Source: Planctomyces sp. SH-PL14 (lineage in GTDB: Bacteria > Planctomycetota > Planctomycetia > Planctomycetales > Planctomycetaceae). Taken from it: a DNA stretch of 64,000 bases. Positions 8,924 through 17,052 of this stretch are shown piece by piece. The notes under the pieces were generated by a model. It had not been told where the DNA came from, searched no databases, and saw nothing but the letters and a program-made list of their open reading frames with translations. Each line of letters begins with the position of its first letter. Position 1 is the stretch's first letter. The DNA is taken from assembly GCF_001610835.1 (NCBI RefSeq), contig NZ_CP011270.1, positions 5,846,001 through 5,910,000 of the forward strand. Reading direction: 5' to 3'. A program made the position numbers and the translations under genes.

Positions 8924-9056
8924 GGAGGGTTGTTGTGGCGCCCCTTCTGGGCTTTGGACTGAGTGGTGGCGCCGATCCTGGGGCGTTGCCCTTAGCTCTG
9001 TTGTTTCACGCCGCTGGTGTGGACCCGGTGCCGATCATCCGGGACGTTTCCTTATC

Positions 9057-9953
9057 TCACTTCGGGCCGCCGGACGGGAAGGAGCCGCTCTCGTCGGTCA
9101 GCACAGCCGGCTGCTTCTCGACTCCGTAGAGGAAGTCGTAGGGGCGATCCCGCTGGTATTCCCAGGTCGGGCTTTCCCATACGGTTCGTTCGCCGCGGCG
9201 GAGGCGGAGGGCTGAGCCGGTGAGGCGGGCGGGGGCGAGCGTCCAGGAGGCTTCGCCGGTGCTTTCGTTGCGGCGAAGCTCGATGAGCACGAACAGCTCG
9301 GGGTCGGTCGCCATGACGAAGGCGAAGATCGCGCCGTCGACAGCGCCGGGGGTGTTCTCGGGGTAGCGGTAGAGGGGCTGTGAGAGGAGGCGGAGGTCGG
9401 TGTCGGGCTGGGGGTCGTCTCCGATGATCGAGGCCTGCAGCTCCGCGGCGAGATCGCGCATGTTGCGGAGGCGGGCCGTGCGGGAGGGGCCGGGTTTGGG
9501 GGTGTCGGCGAGGGGGAGCCATTCGACTCCCGCTTCTCTGGGGGACCACCACGGTTTGTCACCCAGCGTGGCGGAGACGGGGACCTGGGTGAGGCTGTGG
9601 AACTCGTAGCAGAGGGCCCGTTGGGAGCGGTCTTTGGGATCGAGGGCGGACCAGACGCTGCCGATGACGCTGGGGCGTCCGGCATTGGTCCAGAGGTGGA
9701 TCGTGCCGTGCTGGGTGTCGCCGCGGATCGGGTTGGTCCACGTTTGCAGCGGGGTAGGGACGAGGGTGAGCGGGACGGTGTCGTTGTGGTGTTCCGCGAC
9801 GGAGAACTCCGCGGCCCGCTCGCGGTAGAAGGTGTGCCAGCGGCGGACTTGAGCGACGTCGCCGGAGTCTTCGTCGCTGGAGGCCGGGTGGCCGAGCGTG
9901 ATCGCGAGCAGCGCGGCGAGGAAGGGGACGCAGACCGTGAATTGTCGCCTCAT
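9057..9953 (-). CDS. Secreted hypothetical protein
   Basis: 298 residues starting at MRRQFTVCVPFLAALLAITL, a clear signal peptide with probable cleavage near HPASSDE. The mature part is a soluble mixed alpha/beta protein with many Trp and Arg (RRWHTFYRERAAEF, GTIHLWTNAGRPSVIGSVWS, ELFVLIELRRN). I do not recognise a family. The fold reads like proteins that handle monitored data records in planctomycete genomes, but this is only an impression. The chosen ATG leaves the signal peptide at the N-terminus; the longer upstream frame would bury it. Confidence 0.75.
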   Translation of the reverse strand: MRRQFTVCVPFLAALLAITLGHPASSDEDSGDVAQVRRWHTFYRERAAEFSVAEHHNDTVPLTLVPTPLQTWTNPIRGDTQHGTIHLWTNAGRPSVIGSVWSALDPKDRSQRALCYEFHSLTQVPVSATLGDKPWWSPREAGVEWLPLADTPKPGPSRTARLRNMRDLAAELQASIIGDDPQPDTDLRLLSQPLYRYPENTPGAVDGAIFAFVMATDPELFVLIELRRNESTGEASWTLAPARLTGSALRLRRGERTVWESPTWEYQRDRPYDFLYGVEKQPAVLTDESGSFPSGGPK

Positions 9954-10107
9954 CGTCCACCTTGGGGATTCGGTGCGGTGAATCGGCGACGGGTGAGGTC
10001 GGCCGGTCAGCGCACGGGACAAGTGGCCACGGAAGCAGTTGGGATGGCGTTAGCTTGGCAGAGTGAGTCGTGCCGGGCAACTCGGGCGTCGGGTGCTGCG
10101 TGGACCG

Positions 10108-10593
10108 TGTGGACGTCCTTGCCGGCAGGACTCTGATAGCTCAAACCCAACGTGCTGCGGCCGCTGGGGTCAAGGGGGTCTGTGTTGTTTCTTTGGCCCC
10201 CTTGCCGCCGGAGGCGCTTCCATGAGGAACCGTGGTAAGCAACGGATGTCCGTTTTGTGGAACCGGCCTCGAGTGGCTTGCCCGGTTAGATGGCGTTCCG
10301 CGGAAGGAGAGTTCTTTCGTCCCTGACGGGACTGCGCGGTCGGGACACGGCGTGGACCCACCCTTGAAAGGGTGGGCTATTTTCGGCCGTCCCTGCGGGA
10401 CTTCCTTGGGGGAGAGGTCCTTCGCACCGCATCGCTGGCTTGGCGATCCCCGCGGGTTGGTGTGGGGGCATACGACACGGTGTCCGCGTTCGGACACTCA
10501 CTCCTTCAGACATCTCTCGACGAGAGGGCCTCCGGCGGGCAAAGGGGCGTTGCCCCTCTGCACTCCCTACCAGGGGTTGCCCCCTGGACCCCG
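10108..10593 (-). repeat. Type A element, composite copy A4 (reverse) with nested type B
   Basis: A full-length type A copy in reverse orientation (CTCAAACCCAACGTGC at the left, CCCCTGGACCCCGG at the right), enlarged to about 485 bp by a type B unit at 10313-10406. The right-arm hairpin loop (10179-10196) contains CTGTGTTGTTTCTT, found inverted in copy A11. The GGGTCC end is 25 bp past the stop of the minus-strand haem-protein gene. Confidence 0.85.
10313..10406 (-). repeat. Type B hairpin repeat, copy 2 (nested)
   Basis: CTTTCGTCCCTGACGGGACT, the hairpin CCCACCCTTGAAAGGGTGGG, and GGCCGTCCCTGCGGGACTT. It is inserted within copy A4, with type A sequence on both sides. Confidence 0.85.
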
Positions 10594-10618
10594 GTATGGG
10601 CTGCGACGGTGGATGAGG

Positions 10619-11224
10619 TCATGTGCCAGTGACCGGGATCGTGATCATTAGCGCGGCATGCCGTGTCCGCGTGCTGCGACGGTTCGGCAAATGGCACTTC
10701 AAACACTCCGACGTCAACGGCACAACACCGATCTGCCGGTAGACCCCCTCTGCCGTCTCCTCACGCATCAGCTCACCCATCGCCAACGCCTGTACGGCAC
10801 TCTTCTCAAAATCCGTCTTCGCCTTGTGGTCGACATTCATCGCATCGGCGTCCACCGCCAGCCAGCGGAACTCGACCTGCCGCCGCGTCCCCAGCTCTTG
10901 AAAGACATCCCGCAAGAGGAGCGCCGGAATCGGCAGACCCTCGTCTTCCCGGTAGTACGCCTGGTGAATCGCCCGCAACATTTCGTTCGCCAGATCGTGG
11001 AGCAGCACCGCCCGATCCCGAGCCTCCTCAACCGTTGGCCGCCGCGGTGTCGGCTGCGACTTCGCGGGCTCCCGGGGCGGCGGTTGCCGCGGCGGCTCTG
11101 TCGGCACCGGGGCCGCCTCCGCCGGCGGCTGGGCTCCGACGGACTCGGCATCGGGCTTCATCGCCTCGTTCGCCACAACGACTCCGAGGGCAATCACGCA
11201 AAAGGCGGCTCGAAAGATTCGCAT
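10619..11224 (-). CDS. Tll0287-like (DUF3365) haem-binding domain protein, exported
   Basis: 201 residues. An N-terminal hydrophobic segment (RIFRAAFCVIALGVVVANEA) is a signal peptide or anchor, followed by a Pro-rich linker to about residue 65. The globular domain runs from LLHDLANEMLRAIHQAYYRE to a C-terminal SECLKCHLP, a CxxCH haem-attachment motif in the place seen in Tll0287-like/DUF3365 proteins. These are periplasmic haem sensors or redox proteins. It is divergent from the ScdA_N gene, with a 16-bp palindrome between them, which suggests shared control by a redox or NO-type regulator. Confidence 0.8.
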   Translation of the reverse strand: MRIFRAAFCVIALGVVVANEAMKPDAESVGAQPPAEAAPVPTEPPRQPPPREPAKSQPTPRRPTVEEARDRAVLLHDLANEMLRAIHQAYYREDEGLPIPALLLRDVFQELGTRRQVEFRWLAVDADAMNVDHKAKTDFEKSAVQALAMGELMREETAEGVYRQIGVVPLTSECLKCHLPNRRSTRTRHAALMITIPVTGT

Positions 11225-11289
11225 GGTGGGGCCTGCTCACGGACAGAATCCGCCGCAGCCTACCCGCTGACAACAAATGTGTAAACAAT

Positions 11290-11305
11290 ACTTGTTTAAA
11301 CAAGT
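11290..11305. promoter_or_regulatory. Palindromic operator candidate between divergent genes
   Basis: ACTTGTTTAAACAAGT is a perfect 16-bp palindrome in an A/T-rich patch, 66 bp from the haem-protein start and 50 bp from the ScdA_N start. It could serve both promoters. No exact consensus is recognised. Confidence 0.5.
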
Positions 11306-11354
11306 GAATGTCGGGGTGGAAAATTGCTGAGAGTCGCTGGAACCTGAGGACACG

Positions 11355-11567
11355 ATGCCGACCGATGAGGACAACCTGGAGACCAGCGCGACGGACTGGG
11401 TCATCGACCACCCGCAGACGACGCCGCTGTTTGATCGGCACGGAGTCGACTACTCGTGCGCCGGGAAGTCGCTGCGGTATGCGTGCCGGCAGGCGGGCGT
11501 TGAGCCGGAGGCGTTCCTGGCGGAGCTTCTCGCGATGATCCGCGCCAATGGCCCCGGGACGAATTGA
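11355..11567 (+). CDS. ScdA_N (DUF542) domain protein
   Basis: A stand-alone 70-residue domain: TSATDWVIDHPQTTPLFDRH, then GVDYSCAGKSLRYACRQAGV and a final helix. This matches the N-terminal domain of the di-iron Fe-S cluster repair proteins (ScdA/YtfE/RIC), where a Cys pair near 'YCCGG' is usual; here one Cys is Ser. The haemerythrin-like di-iron domain is absent. In other bacteria such small DUF542 proteins sit with nitric oxide response genes. The divergent haem protein fits a nitrosative or redox role, which remains inference. Confidence 0.82.
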   Translation: MPTDEDNLETSATDWVIDHPQTTPLFDRHGVDYSCAGKSLRYACRQAGVEPEAFLAELLAMIRANGPGTN

Positions 11568-11665
11568 TCCGTCGCAGGAATGCTAAGTGCCATCGCGCGG
11601 CGTGTCCGCACCGCGATCCAGAGCACCACGAAAGCCCGCCGACGTCGCCTCAAGGAAACAGTGAC

Positions 11666-12514
11666 TCAGTTGTCCTCACCTGCGACGACAGACTCAGCCT
11701 TGGACTCGGCGTCGGCCTCTTGTCCGGACGTCGAATCCGATCGATCCGTCGCCGCCTCCGACCGTGCGGCTTTGGCCCGGGCGACTTTGGCGGCCACTCG
11801 GTTGATCTTGCGACGAGCTTCGTCCGCCTTGTCTCCTTCCATCACTTCGCGCTTGATGACTTCCGTGGTCAGGACCTGCCGGATCTCCTCGGATGTGATT
11901 CGGACATCGGGAGAGACTTTCCGCAGCTCCCGGCGGATCGTGTCGACGATAGTGTCGGAGACGACCATCGCTCCCAGGAAGAAGCGACTCAGGGCCTGCT
12001 TCTGGTTGTGATACTCGCCGAGAGCGGACTTCAACCAACCTTCCTTGGCAAACAGGTAGAGGGCTTCAATGTCCTTGTCGGACTTGGCATTCAGTCCGCA
12101 GAAGTCGATCGAGACCACGAGCTCGGCGTCGATCGGCTTTGCGAAGGTCAGCTTGTAGATCCGCCACTCGACGCCATTGGTGAGCAGGACCCAGTCGACG
12201 CCCTGGTTTGCCGCATAGTCGACCGCCTGTTTGACGTGCGGATCCTTGAGTTCGATTCCGACGGCTTTGACTTCAATGAGTGCCTGGAGATTCCCGTCCA
12301 GCTTGGTCGCCAGATCGCAGAACGTTCCGCGGATCGCGTGCTCGGACGTGATCTCGGAGTATTTGTCGTAGCCGAAGATCTCAGCCAGCATGTCGACGAT
12401 GATCGTCACGGTGTCCGATTCGCCGACGTCACGAGACTTCGCCGAGGAGAGGATTGGCTGAAACCGTTTGATGCCCGCGGAAATACGGTCCGAGATGCGT
12501 GATGGGACTGGCAT
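11666..12514 (-). CDS. HsdR_N-type (PD-(D/E)XK nuclease fold) protein without partner
   Basis: 282 residues starting MPVPSRISDRIS. The first 170 residues resemble the N-terminal nuclease domain of type I restriction R subunits: SDTVTIIVDMLAEIFGYDKY, a core strand ending QALIEVKAVG (the ExK of PD-(D/E)XK) and QAVDYAANQGVDWVLLTNGVEWRIY. The rest is charged and helical, with a coiled-coil-like Lys/Arg/Ala tail. No helicase domain, methylase or specificity subunit lies nearby, so this is an orphan of the type common in planctomycetes. A damaged or regulatory nuclease are both possible. Confidence 0.8.
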   Translation of the reverse strand: MPVPSRISDRISAGIKRFQPILSSAKSRDVGESDTVTIIVDMLAEIFGYDKYSEITSEHAIRGTFCDLATKLDGNLQALIEVKAVGIELKDPHVKQAVDYAANQGVDWVLLTNGVEWRIYKLTFAKPIDAELVVSIDFCGLNAKSDKDIEALYLFAKEGWLKSALGEYHNQKQALSRFFLGAMVVSDTIVDTIRRELRKVSPDVRITSEEIRQVLTTEVIKREVMEGDKADEARRKINRVAAKVARAKAARSEAATDRSDSTSGQEADAESKAESVVAGEDN

Positions 12515-13059
12515 GAAAAGGGCCCCTTCTTGAGTAATTTGTCCCTCTTGGCCGTCTTGGGACGAGGAGTGACGAAATGGCCTCCGCGCTCCCCGGGGAC
12601 GAATCCCCAAGGCGACCCCGAAACGACCGACACTCCCCCGCTCGGAGAGTCACATGATGCTGGCCGGCCGAAACACTCGCCGGACGAAACAGGGCCGTCT
12701 GTTGGTCCGGAGAGCGGAAGCGTTGCTTGCGGCCACTTTAGTCGTCGCGGCGTTCCTTCGCCAACCAACTGCGTGGTACCGTCAACAACGTCGTCGTGAG
12801 AGTGGGGGAACCGGCTCAGTTCGACGTCGTGTCCAGGACTGGCTGCTGGAAGCGATTGGAGGAACACTCGCTTGAGGGCTCTTTCGTTGGCCTGCCACGA
12901 CCACAGTGGCTTGCACCGTTCCTGACTGGAATGCCTCCGGCGGGCAGGGTTCCACCCTGCACCCGGCTCTTCTGGCTGCCCGAGATGGCCTTCCCGGATT
13001 GGCGGAGTGCTTTATCGACGACGTAGAATCGCCCACCTCCATCACTCCGGGAGAACGAC
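12515..13059. other. Intergenic region with a fragment of type A sequence
   Basis: No gene is supported here. At about 12931-12978 there is a miniature of the type A tip in reverse (TGCCTCCGGCGGGCAGGG, then CACCCTGCACCCGG). The rest must carry the promoters of the two divergent flanking genes, but no convincing -35/-10 pair stands out. Confidence 0.4.
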
Positions 13060-13917
13060 ATGAGAACGCAAGTTCTTGGGGCCGTCGTACTGGGCTTCCT
13101 GCTGGCCAGCCGCGCCGTCGCCGACAACGCCGTCTACGTCCTCGAAAACGAAACCGTTCGCGAAGTCGGCAAGATCCCCGGCTACGCCACCATCTGCTCC
13201 CCGGAGCTCTCCCCCGACCAGAAGTGGATCGCCGTCGACGGCTGGAAGACGGGGCAGACCAATACCGACGCCCATCTCCTGCTGTTGAATGTGGTGACCG
13301 GCGAAACGAAGGACCTCGGGGTCGGCTGCATGCCCTCCTGGTCCGCGGACGGCGATCACCTCGCGTACTCGCGGTACGGTCAGGGAGTCTGGATCCGCTC
13401 GGTCGACGGGGAGGAGTCGCATGCGATCGACCGCCGGGGCTGGGGAGCGCAGTGGTCTCCCGACGGTACGAGTATCGCCTACAGCGTCGGAGGCCAGCTC
13501 GTGATTCTTGATGGCGCGACCGCCACCACCCGCGACATCTTTCCGCCGAAGGACCAGCCGTACTCGTACCTCTACTGGAACTGCACCTGGTCCCCCGACT
13601 CCCGCCGGGTCTGTTTCAAAGGACGGCGGAGCGACGATACGAATGAGTTTGCGATCGTGTCGGTGGACGGCGTCGAACCGGATCTGCGGGTCTGCTGCAG
13701 TGCCAAGGACTACAACGAGGACATCGCCTGGCATCCCGATGGAGAGTCGATCGTCATCCCGCGCGCGCCCCGCCCCGGCGAACCCGCGCGGCTCGACCGG
13801 TTCCAGCTGGATGATCCGAAGAAGATCGAGCCGGTCCGCGGCCTCCCCCTGGATCGGCACAACAGCGGCATGTGCTGGTCGCGCGACGGGAAGAAGCTGT
13901 ACTACATCCAGCGGTGA
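13060..13917 (+). CDS. TolB-like beta-propeller (PD40/WD40-like) secreted protein
   Basis: 285 residues with a signal peptide (RTQVLGAVVLGFLLASRAVA, cleavage near VADNA). Repeating propeller blades carry the PD40 signature: LSPDQKWIAVDGW, PSWSADGDHLAYSRYG, AQWSPDGTSIAYSVGG, CTWSPDSRRVCFKGRR, IAWHPDGESIVIP and CWSRDGKKLYYI. Six repeats fit a TolB-type propeller. Such domains bind proteins or sugars in the periplasm. No catalytic domain is attached, and its partner is unknown. GAGAACGAC before the ATG is a fair ribosome site. Confidence 0.85.
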   Translation: MRTQVLGAVVLGFLLASRAVADNAVYVLENETVREVGKIPGYATICSPELSPDQKWIAVDGWKTGQTNTDAHLLLLNVVTGETKDLGVGCMPSWSADGDHLAYSRYGQGVWIRSVDGEESHAIDRRGWGAQWSPDGTSIAYSVGGQLVILDGATATTRDIFPPKDQPYSYLYWNCTWSPDSRRVCFKGRRSDDTNEFAIVSVDGVEPDLRVCCSAKDYNEDIAWHPDGESIVIPRAPRPGEPARLDRFQLDDPKKIEPVRGLPLDRHNSGMCWSRDGKKLYYIQR

Positions 13918-13930
13918 GGGCCGATGCCGG

Positions 13931-14293
13931 CTAACTCACGGGCACTCCAAACTGCTCCCGCGCCATCCGCTGCGCCGTTGCGAAGAAGCGGCTAGCGTTT
14001 GACCAGTCGCTCGACGCACCGAGCGCCTTCCGGCCGGCGTCGGAGAAGACTTCGAGGAGATGGGAGCCCTCGTTTCCGCTGCGGGCCGCTTCCGACGCCG
14101 TCGCCGGGGGACTGGTCCGCGAGGTGACGAAGTAGATCGGTTCCTCGGTCTCCCGGTCGTAAACCGCAAGGATGAACAGGTACTCGGCCGGTGCCGGCGA
14201 GTGCGTGTTGTCGAACATCAGGATCGTGTGCTGCTCGTCGAGCGGAACGCCCGCGACGCGGTGGATCGGCAGAAGATGCGGCATCTCATCCAT
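13931..14293 (-). CDS. Hypothetical protein
   Basis: 120 residues, soluble, no membrane segment. Contains RVAGVPLDEQHTILMFDNTH, a strand pair EYLFILAVYDRETEEPIYFVTSR and a C-terminal helix (ASRFFATAQRMAREQFG). No family is recognised. It is the last member of a run of minus-strand genes that includes the helicase and Prim-Pol, and its small size and odd content fit an accessory or mobile-element protein. Confidence 0.6.
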   Translation of the reverse strand: MDEMPHLLPIHRVAGVPLDEQHTILMFDNTHSPAPAEYLFILAVYDRETEEPIYFVTSRTSPPATASEAARSGNEGSHLLEVFSDAGRKALGASSDWSNASRFFATAQRMAREQFGVPVS

Positions 14294-14456
14294 GGACTCT
14301 TTCTCCTCAATCGGTAGCCCTCAATCAGCCCGCGAGGCCCGTCGGCATGCGGCCGACTGCCCGGAGAACGTCCCTTGATGGAACCAAGTTGGCGCTCGAT
14401 CGTCAAACCAGAACCCGTTGCGGGCGGGGGCCGGGACCGGTTGTGCGTTGCGTGAT

Positions 14457-16250
14457 TCATGTCGGCAGGTCCATGGCATAGCGGGCGTCCCCTTCTTGGA
14501 GGAGCGTCAGGCGGTGTCGGGCTCGGGTGACGCCGACGTACTGGACACGCCGTTCTTCATCGGCCCCCGCGGTGGTCTCCATCCCCCGGATCACCTGGTG
14601 CGACAGTGTGGTCAGGAGGTAGACGTTGTCCGCCTCCATTCCCTTGGCGCTGTGGATCGTTCCGACGAGGACCCGCGGCGACTCGACCGCGTCCGGACCG
14701 TAGTCATCGATCGCCCGCAGGACCGCGGCCGCTCCGTCGATGAGCGAGACCCACTCACCGGACTGGATCCTGCGGATGAGGGCTTCCGTCGCTCCCCATT
14801 CGGTCAAGCGGCTGGTCTCGATGGAGAGCCATTCGTCGCCGCCGGGTGTCCCGGAGTCTTCCGCTGCGGCGATGCCCGAAGGGGTGGTCTCCTCGAAGCG
14901 GGCCTTGGTTCCTCGCACCAGGTTTCCTTCGGACGGGATCTGCCGCACGATCTGACGCCAGGGTCCGAGGGCCATGTAGCCGTCCTGCGCGATCCGGAAA
15001 CCCATGATCGCCGCCTGCCGCACGGGGGCGTTCCAGCGGTTGGGTTGGCCGGTCGTCGGCAGCCAGGGGATGTGCAGCGCGTCGAGACGACGGGCGATCC
15101 GGCTGGCGTGGTAGTTGCTTCGGGCGAGGAGCATGTGGGTGGGGCGGCGGCTGGTCGCTCTGCTGGCCGTGGCCGTCGTGACTCTGTTGGCGTGTTGATC
15201 AGGGGGCTGACGCCCCCCGCTCGCCGTTGTGGAAGTGGGGTGGCGGATTTCGTCGCAGATCCGCTCCAGCCATTCGGCCTCCCGCCAGCCTGCGGCCGTG
15301 ATCTCGCCTCGATGCGGCGCGGGGGCGATCTGCCGGTCCCAATAGTCCGTGCACGAACGCAGGATCCGCCCTCCCAACTGCTGTACCGGCGCGGGGCAGC
15401 GCCAGGTTCGCGGCATGACCTGCTGTTTCTTTGCGGGCCAGCCCATGGCGCACCGCGCGTCCGCTCCGTTCCAGCCGTAGATCGCCTGGAACGGGTCGAG
15501 GCACAGGTAGATCCATCGCGCCCGTGAGACGAGACGCCGGCTGACCCGGTCGAGGAGCGGCGAGGTGTCCTGCTGTTCGTCGAGAAACCAGACCGGGACG
15601 TCGGGGATGTCCCCCAGGGCCGTTGTCTCCCGCGGGCCGCGGGCGTCGCTCCAGCGGACTCCGGCGTACCGGCCCAGGAGGTCGACGAAATCGATCCGTC
15701 CGTCGATCCGCTTGGCCTGCTCGTACCTCGCGACGATCTCCCGGCAGCGTGCGAGGTCGGGGGTGCGTTCGTCGCAGTACCTTGCCGGCTCCCAGACCTT
15801 TTCCAGCGTGACCAGTCGACTTCTGGCCGTGGACCAGAGGGAGAGGATCCGGTCGGCGTCGGTCCTGGCCGCGAAGACGTCGTCGCCGTTGCCGTAGAGG
15901 AGGTCCGGGGTGGTTCCTGTTTCGGAGATCTCCTCCTGGAGCGCGGCGGTGAGCCACTCGCGGTCCTTCTTGTTTCCGGCGAGGAGCTGGTTTCCCTTGA
16001 TGCCGACGAGTCGGTAGCAGCAGGCATGCAGGGTCTTGAACCAGCCGTGCTGGGCGAGGTCGGCGGGGTCGACGTCGAACTTCGCTCCGGCCCTCCGTGC
16101 CGCTTCCAGACAGGCGGCGCGAGTGAAGGAGCAGAAGCCGACATCGAAGGGGGTGTAGCCGCCTGTTGAGAGAGCGGCGTCCATGCGTTCGAGGAGGTAG
16201 GTCGTTTTGCCGGTGCCGGCTCCACCGATGATCCGGGCGACTTGAGGCAT
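14457..16250 (-). CDS. UvrD/Rep-like superfamily 1 DNA helicase
   Basis: 597 residues. Motif I (Walker A) GGAGTGKTT is at residues 9-17. SF1 motifs follow in order: CSFTRAA (Ia), WFLDEQQDTS (II, Walker B), LDPFQAIYGWNGAD (III), MPRTWRCP (IV region), GTIHSAKGMEADNVYL (V) and YVGVTRARHRL (VI). It is shorter than UvrD or PcrA (about 720) with a trimmed second domain, like phage or plasmid-type SF1 helicases. Same strand and vicinity as a Prim-Pol gene suggests a joint replication role. A Gly/Gln-rich insertion around residues 330-360 (TSTTASGGRQPPDQHANR) looks like a disordered loop. Confidence 0.88.
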   Translation of the reverse strand: MPQVARIIGGAGTGKTTYLLERMDAALSTGGYTPFDVGFCSFTRAACLEAARRAGAKFDVDPADLAQHGWFKTLHACCYRLVGIKGNQLLAGNKKDREWLTAALQEEISETGTTPDLLYGNGDDVFAARTDADRILSLWSTARSRLVTLEKVWEPARYCDERTPDLARCREIVARYEQAKRIDGRIDFVDLLGRYAGVRWSDARGPRETTALGDIPDVPVWFLDEQQDTSPLLDRVSRRLVSRARWIYLCLDPFQAIYGWNGADARCAMGWPAKKQQVMPRTWRCPAPVQQLGGRILRSCTDYWDRQIAPAPHRGEITAAGWREAEWLERICDEIRHPTSTTASGGRQPPDQHANRVTTATASRATSRRPTHMLLARSNYHASRIARRLDALHIPWLPTTGQPNRWNAPVRQAAIMGFRIAQDGYMALGPWRQIVRQIPSEGNLVRGTKARFEETTPSGIAAAEDSGTPGGDEWLSIETSRLTEWGATEALIRRIQSGEWVSLIDGAAAVLRAIDDYGPDAVESPRVLVGTIHSAKGMEADNVYLLTTLSHQVIRGMETTAGADEERRVQYVGVTRARHRLTLLQEGDARYAMDLPT

Positions 16251-16310
16251 GGAGAAGACAAGGCGAGCGGGGGGCGTCAGCCCCCTGATCCCGCATTCAA
16301 CCTAGGAATG

Positions 16311-16341
16311 GAGCCACAGATGCACACAGATGAGCACGGAT
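16311..16341 (+). repeat. Type F repeat, half copy
   Basis: GAGCCACAGATGCACACAGA then TGAGCACGGAT: one arm of the inverted repeat seen complete at 26856-26938. Confidence 0.6.
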
Positions 16342-16360
16342 CAGAACAGCCAGGAAAATG

Positions 16361-16571
16361 AGTCCCGGCAGGGACGAAAGAAAACAGCCCCCCGTTTCAA
16401 CGGGGGGGACGCGACGCGATTTCGATCGAGTCCCGTGAGGGACGGAAGAACACAGCGATGCTCGACATCGATCGTCTCTTTCGTCCCTGCCGGGACTGCG
16501 CGTTCTCGGTGCGTCCCATCCCCACCACTGAAGTGGTGGGCTATTTTGGGCCGTCCCTGATGGGACTTCCT
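16361..16571. repeat. Type B hairpin repeat, paired copy 3
   Basis: Two type B units face each other. One runs AGTCCCGGCAGGGACGAAAG with hairpin CCCCCCGTTTCAACGGGGGG. The other, inverted, is CTTTCGTCCCTGCCGGGACT with hairpin CCCACCACTGAAGTGGTGGG and GGGCCGTCCCTGATGGGACT. The hairpin sequences differ but keep base pairing. Confidence 0.85.
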
Positions 16572-16794
16572 GGTCTCGCATGCTGGTGACGTCCGCTTTG
16601 CGGGGACCGGTATTGAGGACTCCATCACACCGCATCGCTGGCTCTGTGATCCCCGCGGGTTGATGTGGGGGCATACGGCAAGTTGTTCGCGATTGGACAC
16701 GCTCTCCTTCAGACATCTCCCGACGGCCAGGCCTCCGGCGGGCAAAGGGGCGTTGCCCCTCTGCACTCCCCACCAGGGTGCCCCTGGACCCGGG
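16572..16794 (-). repeat. Type A element, truncated copy A5 (reverse)
   Basis: Left two-thirds of the element in reverse, ending CCCCTGGACCCGGGG. Its right arm is replaced by the adjacent type B pair. The GGGTCC end lies about 30 bp past the stop codon of the minus-strand 75-residue gene. Confidence 0.8.
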
Positions 16795-16824
16795 GAGGGG
16801 CTTGGCTGTGAGCGGTGGTTGTGG

Positions 16825-17052
16825 CTACCTGAGGGACTTTTTGCCTGACCGTGTGATCCTGTAGAGCTCTCCAATCTTCTGCAGGAATCCCTCCTGTATC
16901 AGATGCCTCGCCGCCACCTCCGCCCGCGGCAAGTGATTCGCCTCACCCTCCAACACATCACTCAACTCCTCCAGCGTCGCCAAGCCTCCAACATCCGCCG
17001 CGCGGCACAACAAGTCGAACTGGTCATGATTCAATCGCTCCGCCGTCTTCAT
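16825..17052 (-). CDS. Small winged-helix-like protein coupled to Prim-Pol
   Basis: 75 residues: LNHDQFDLLCRAADVGGLAT, LEELSDVLEG, RAEVAARHLIQEGFLQKIGE and LYRITRSGKKSLR. The helix-helix-helix-wing order, ending in a basic tail, looks like a small winged helix. Its ATG overlaps the Prim-Pol stop as ATGA, so it is translated with the primase and probably works with it (loading or copy control). The family cannot be named. Confidence 0.7.
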   Translation of the reverse strand: MKTAERLNHDQFDLLCRAADVGGLATLEELSDVLEGEANHLPRAEVAARHLIQEGFLQKIGELYRITRSGKKSLR

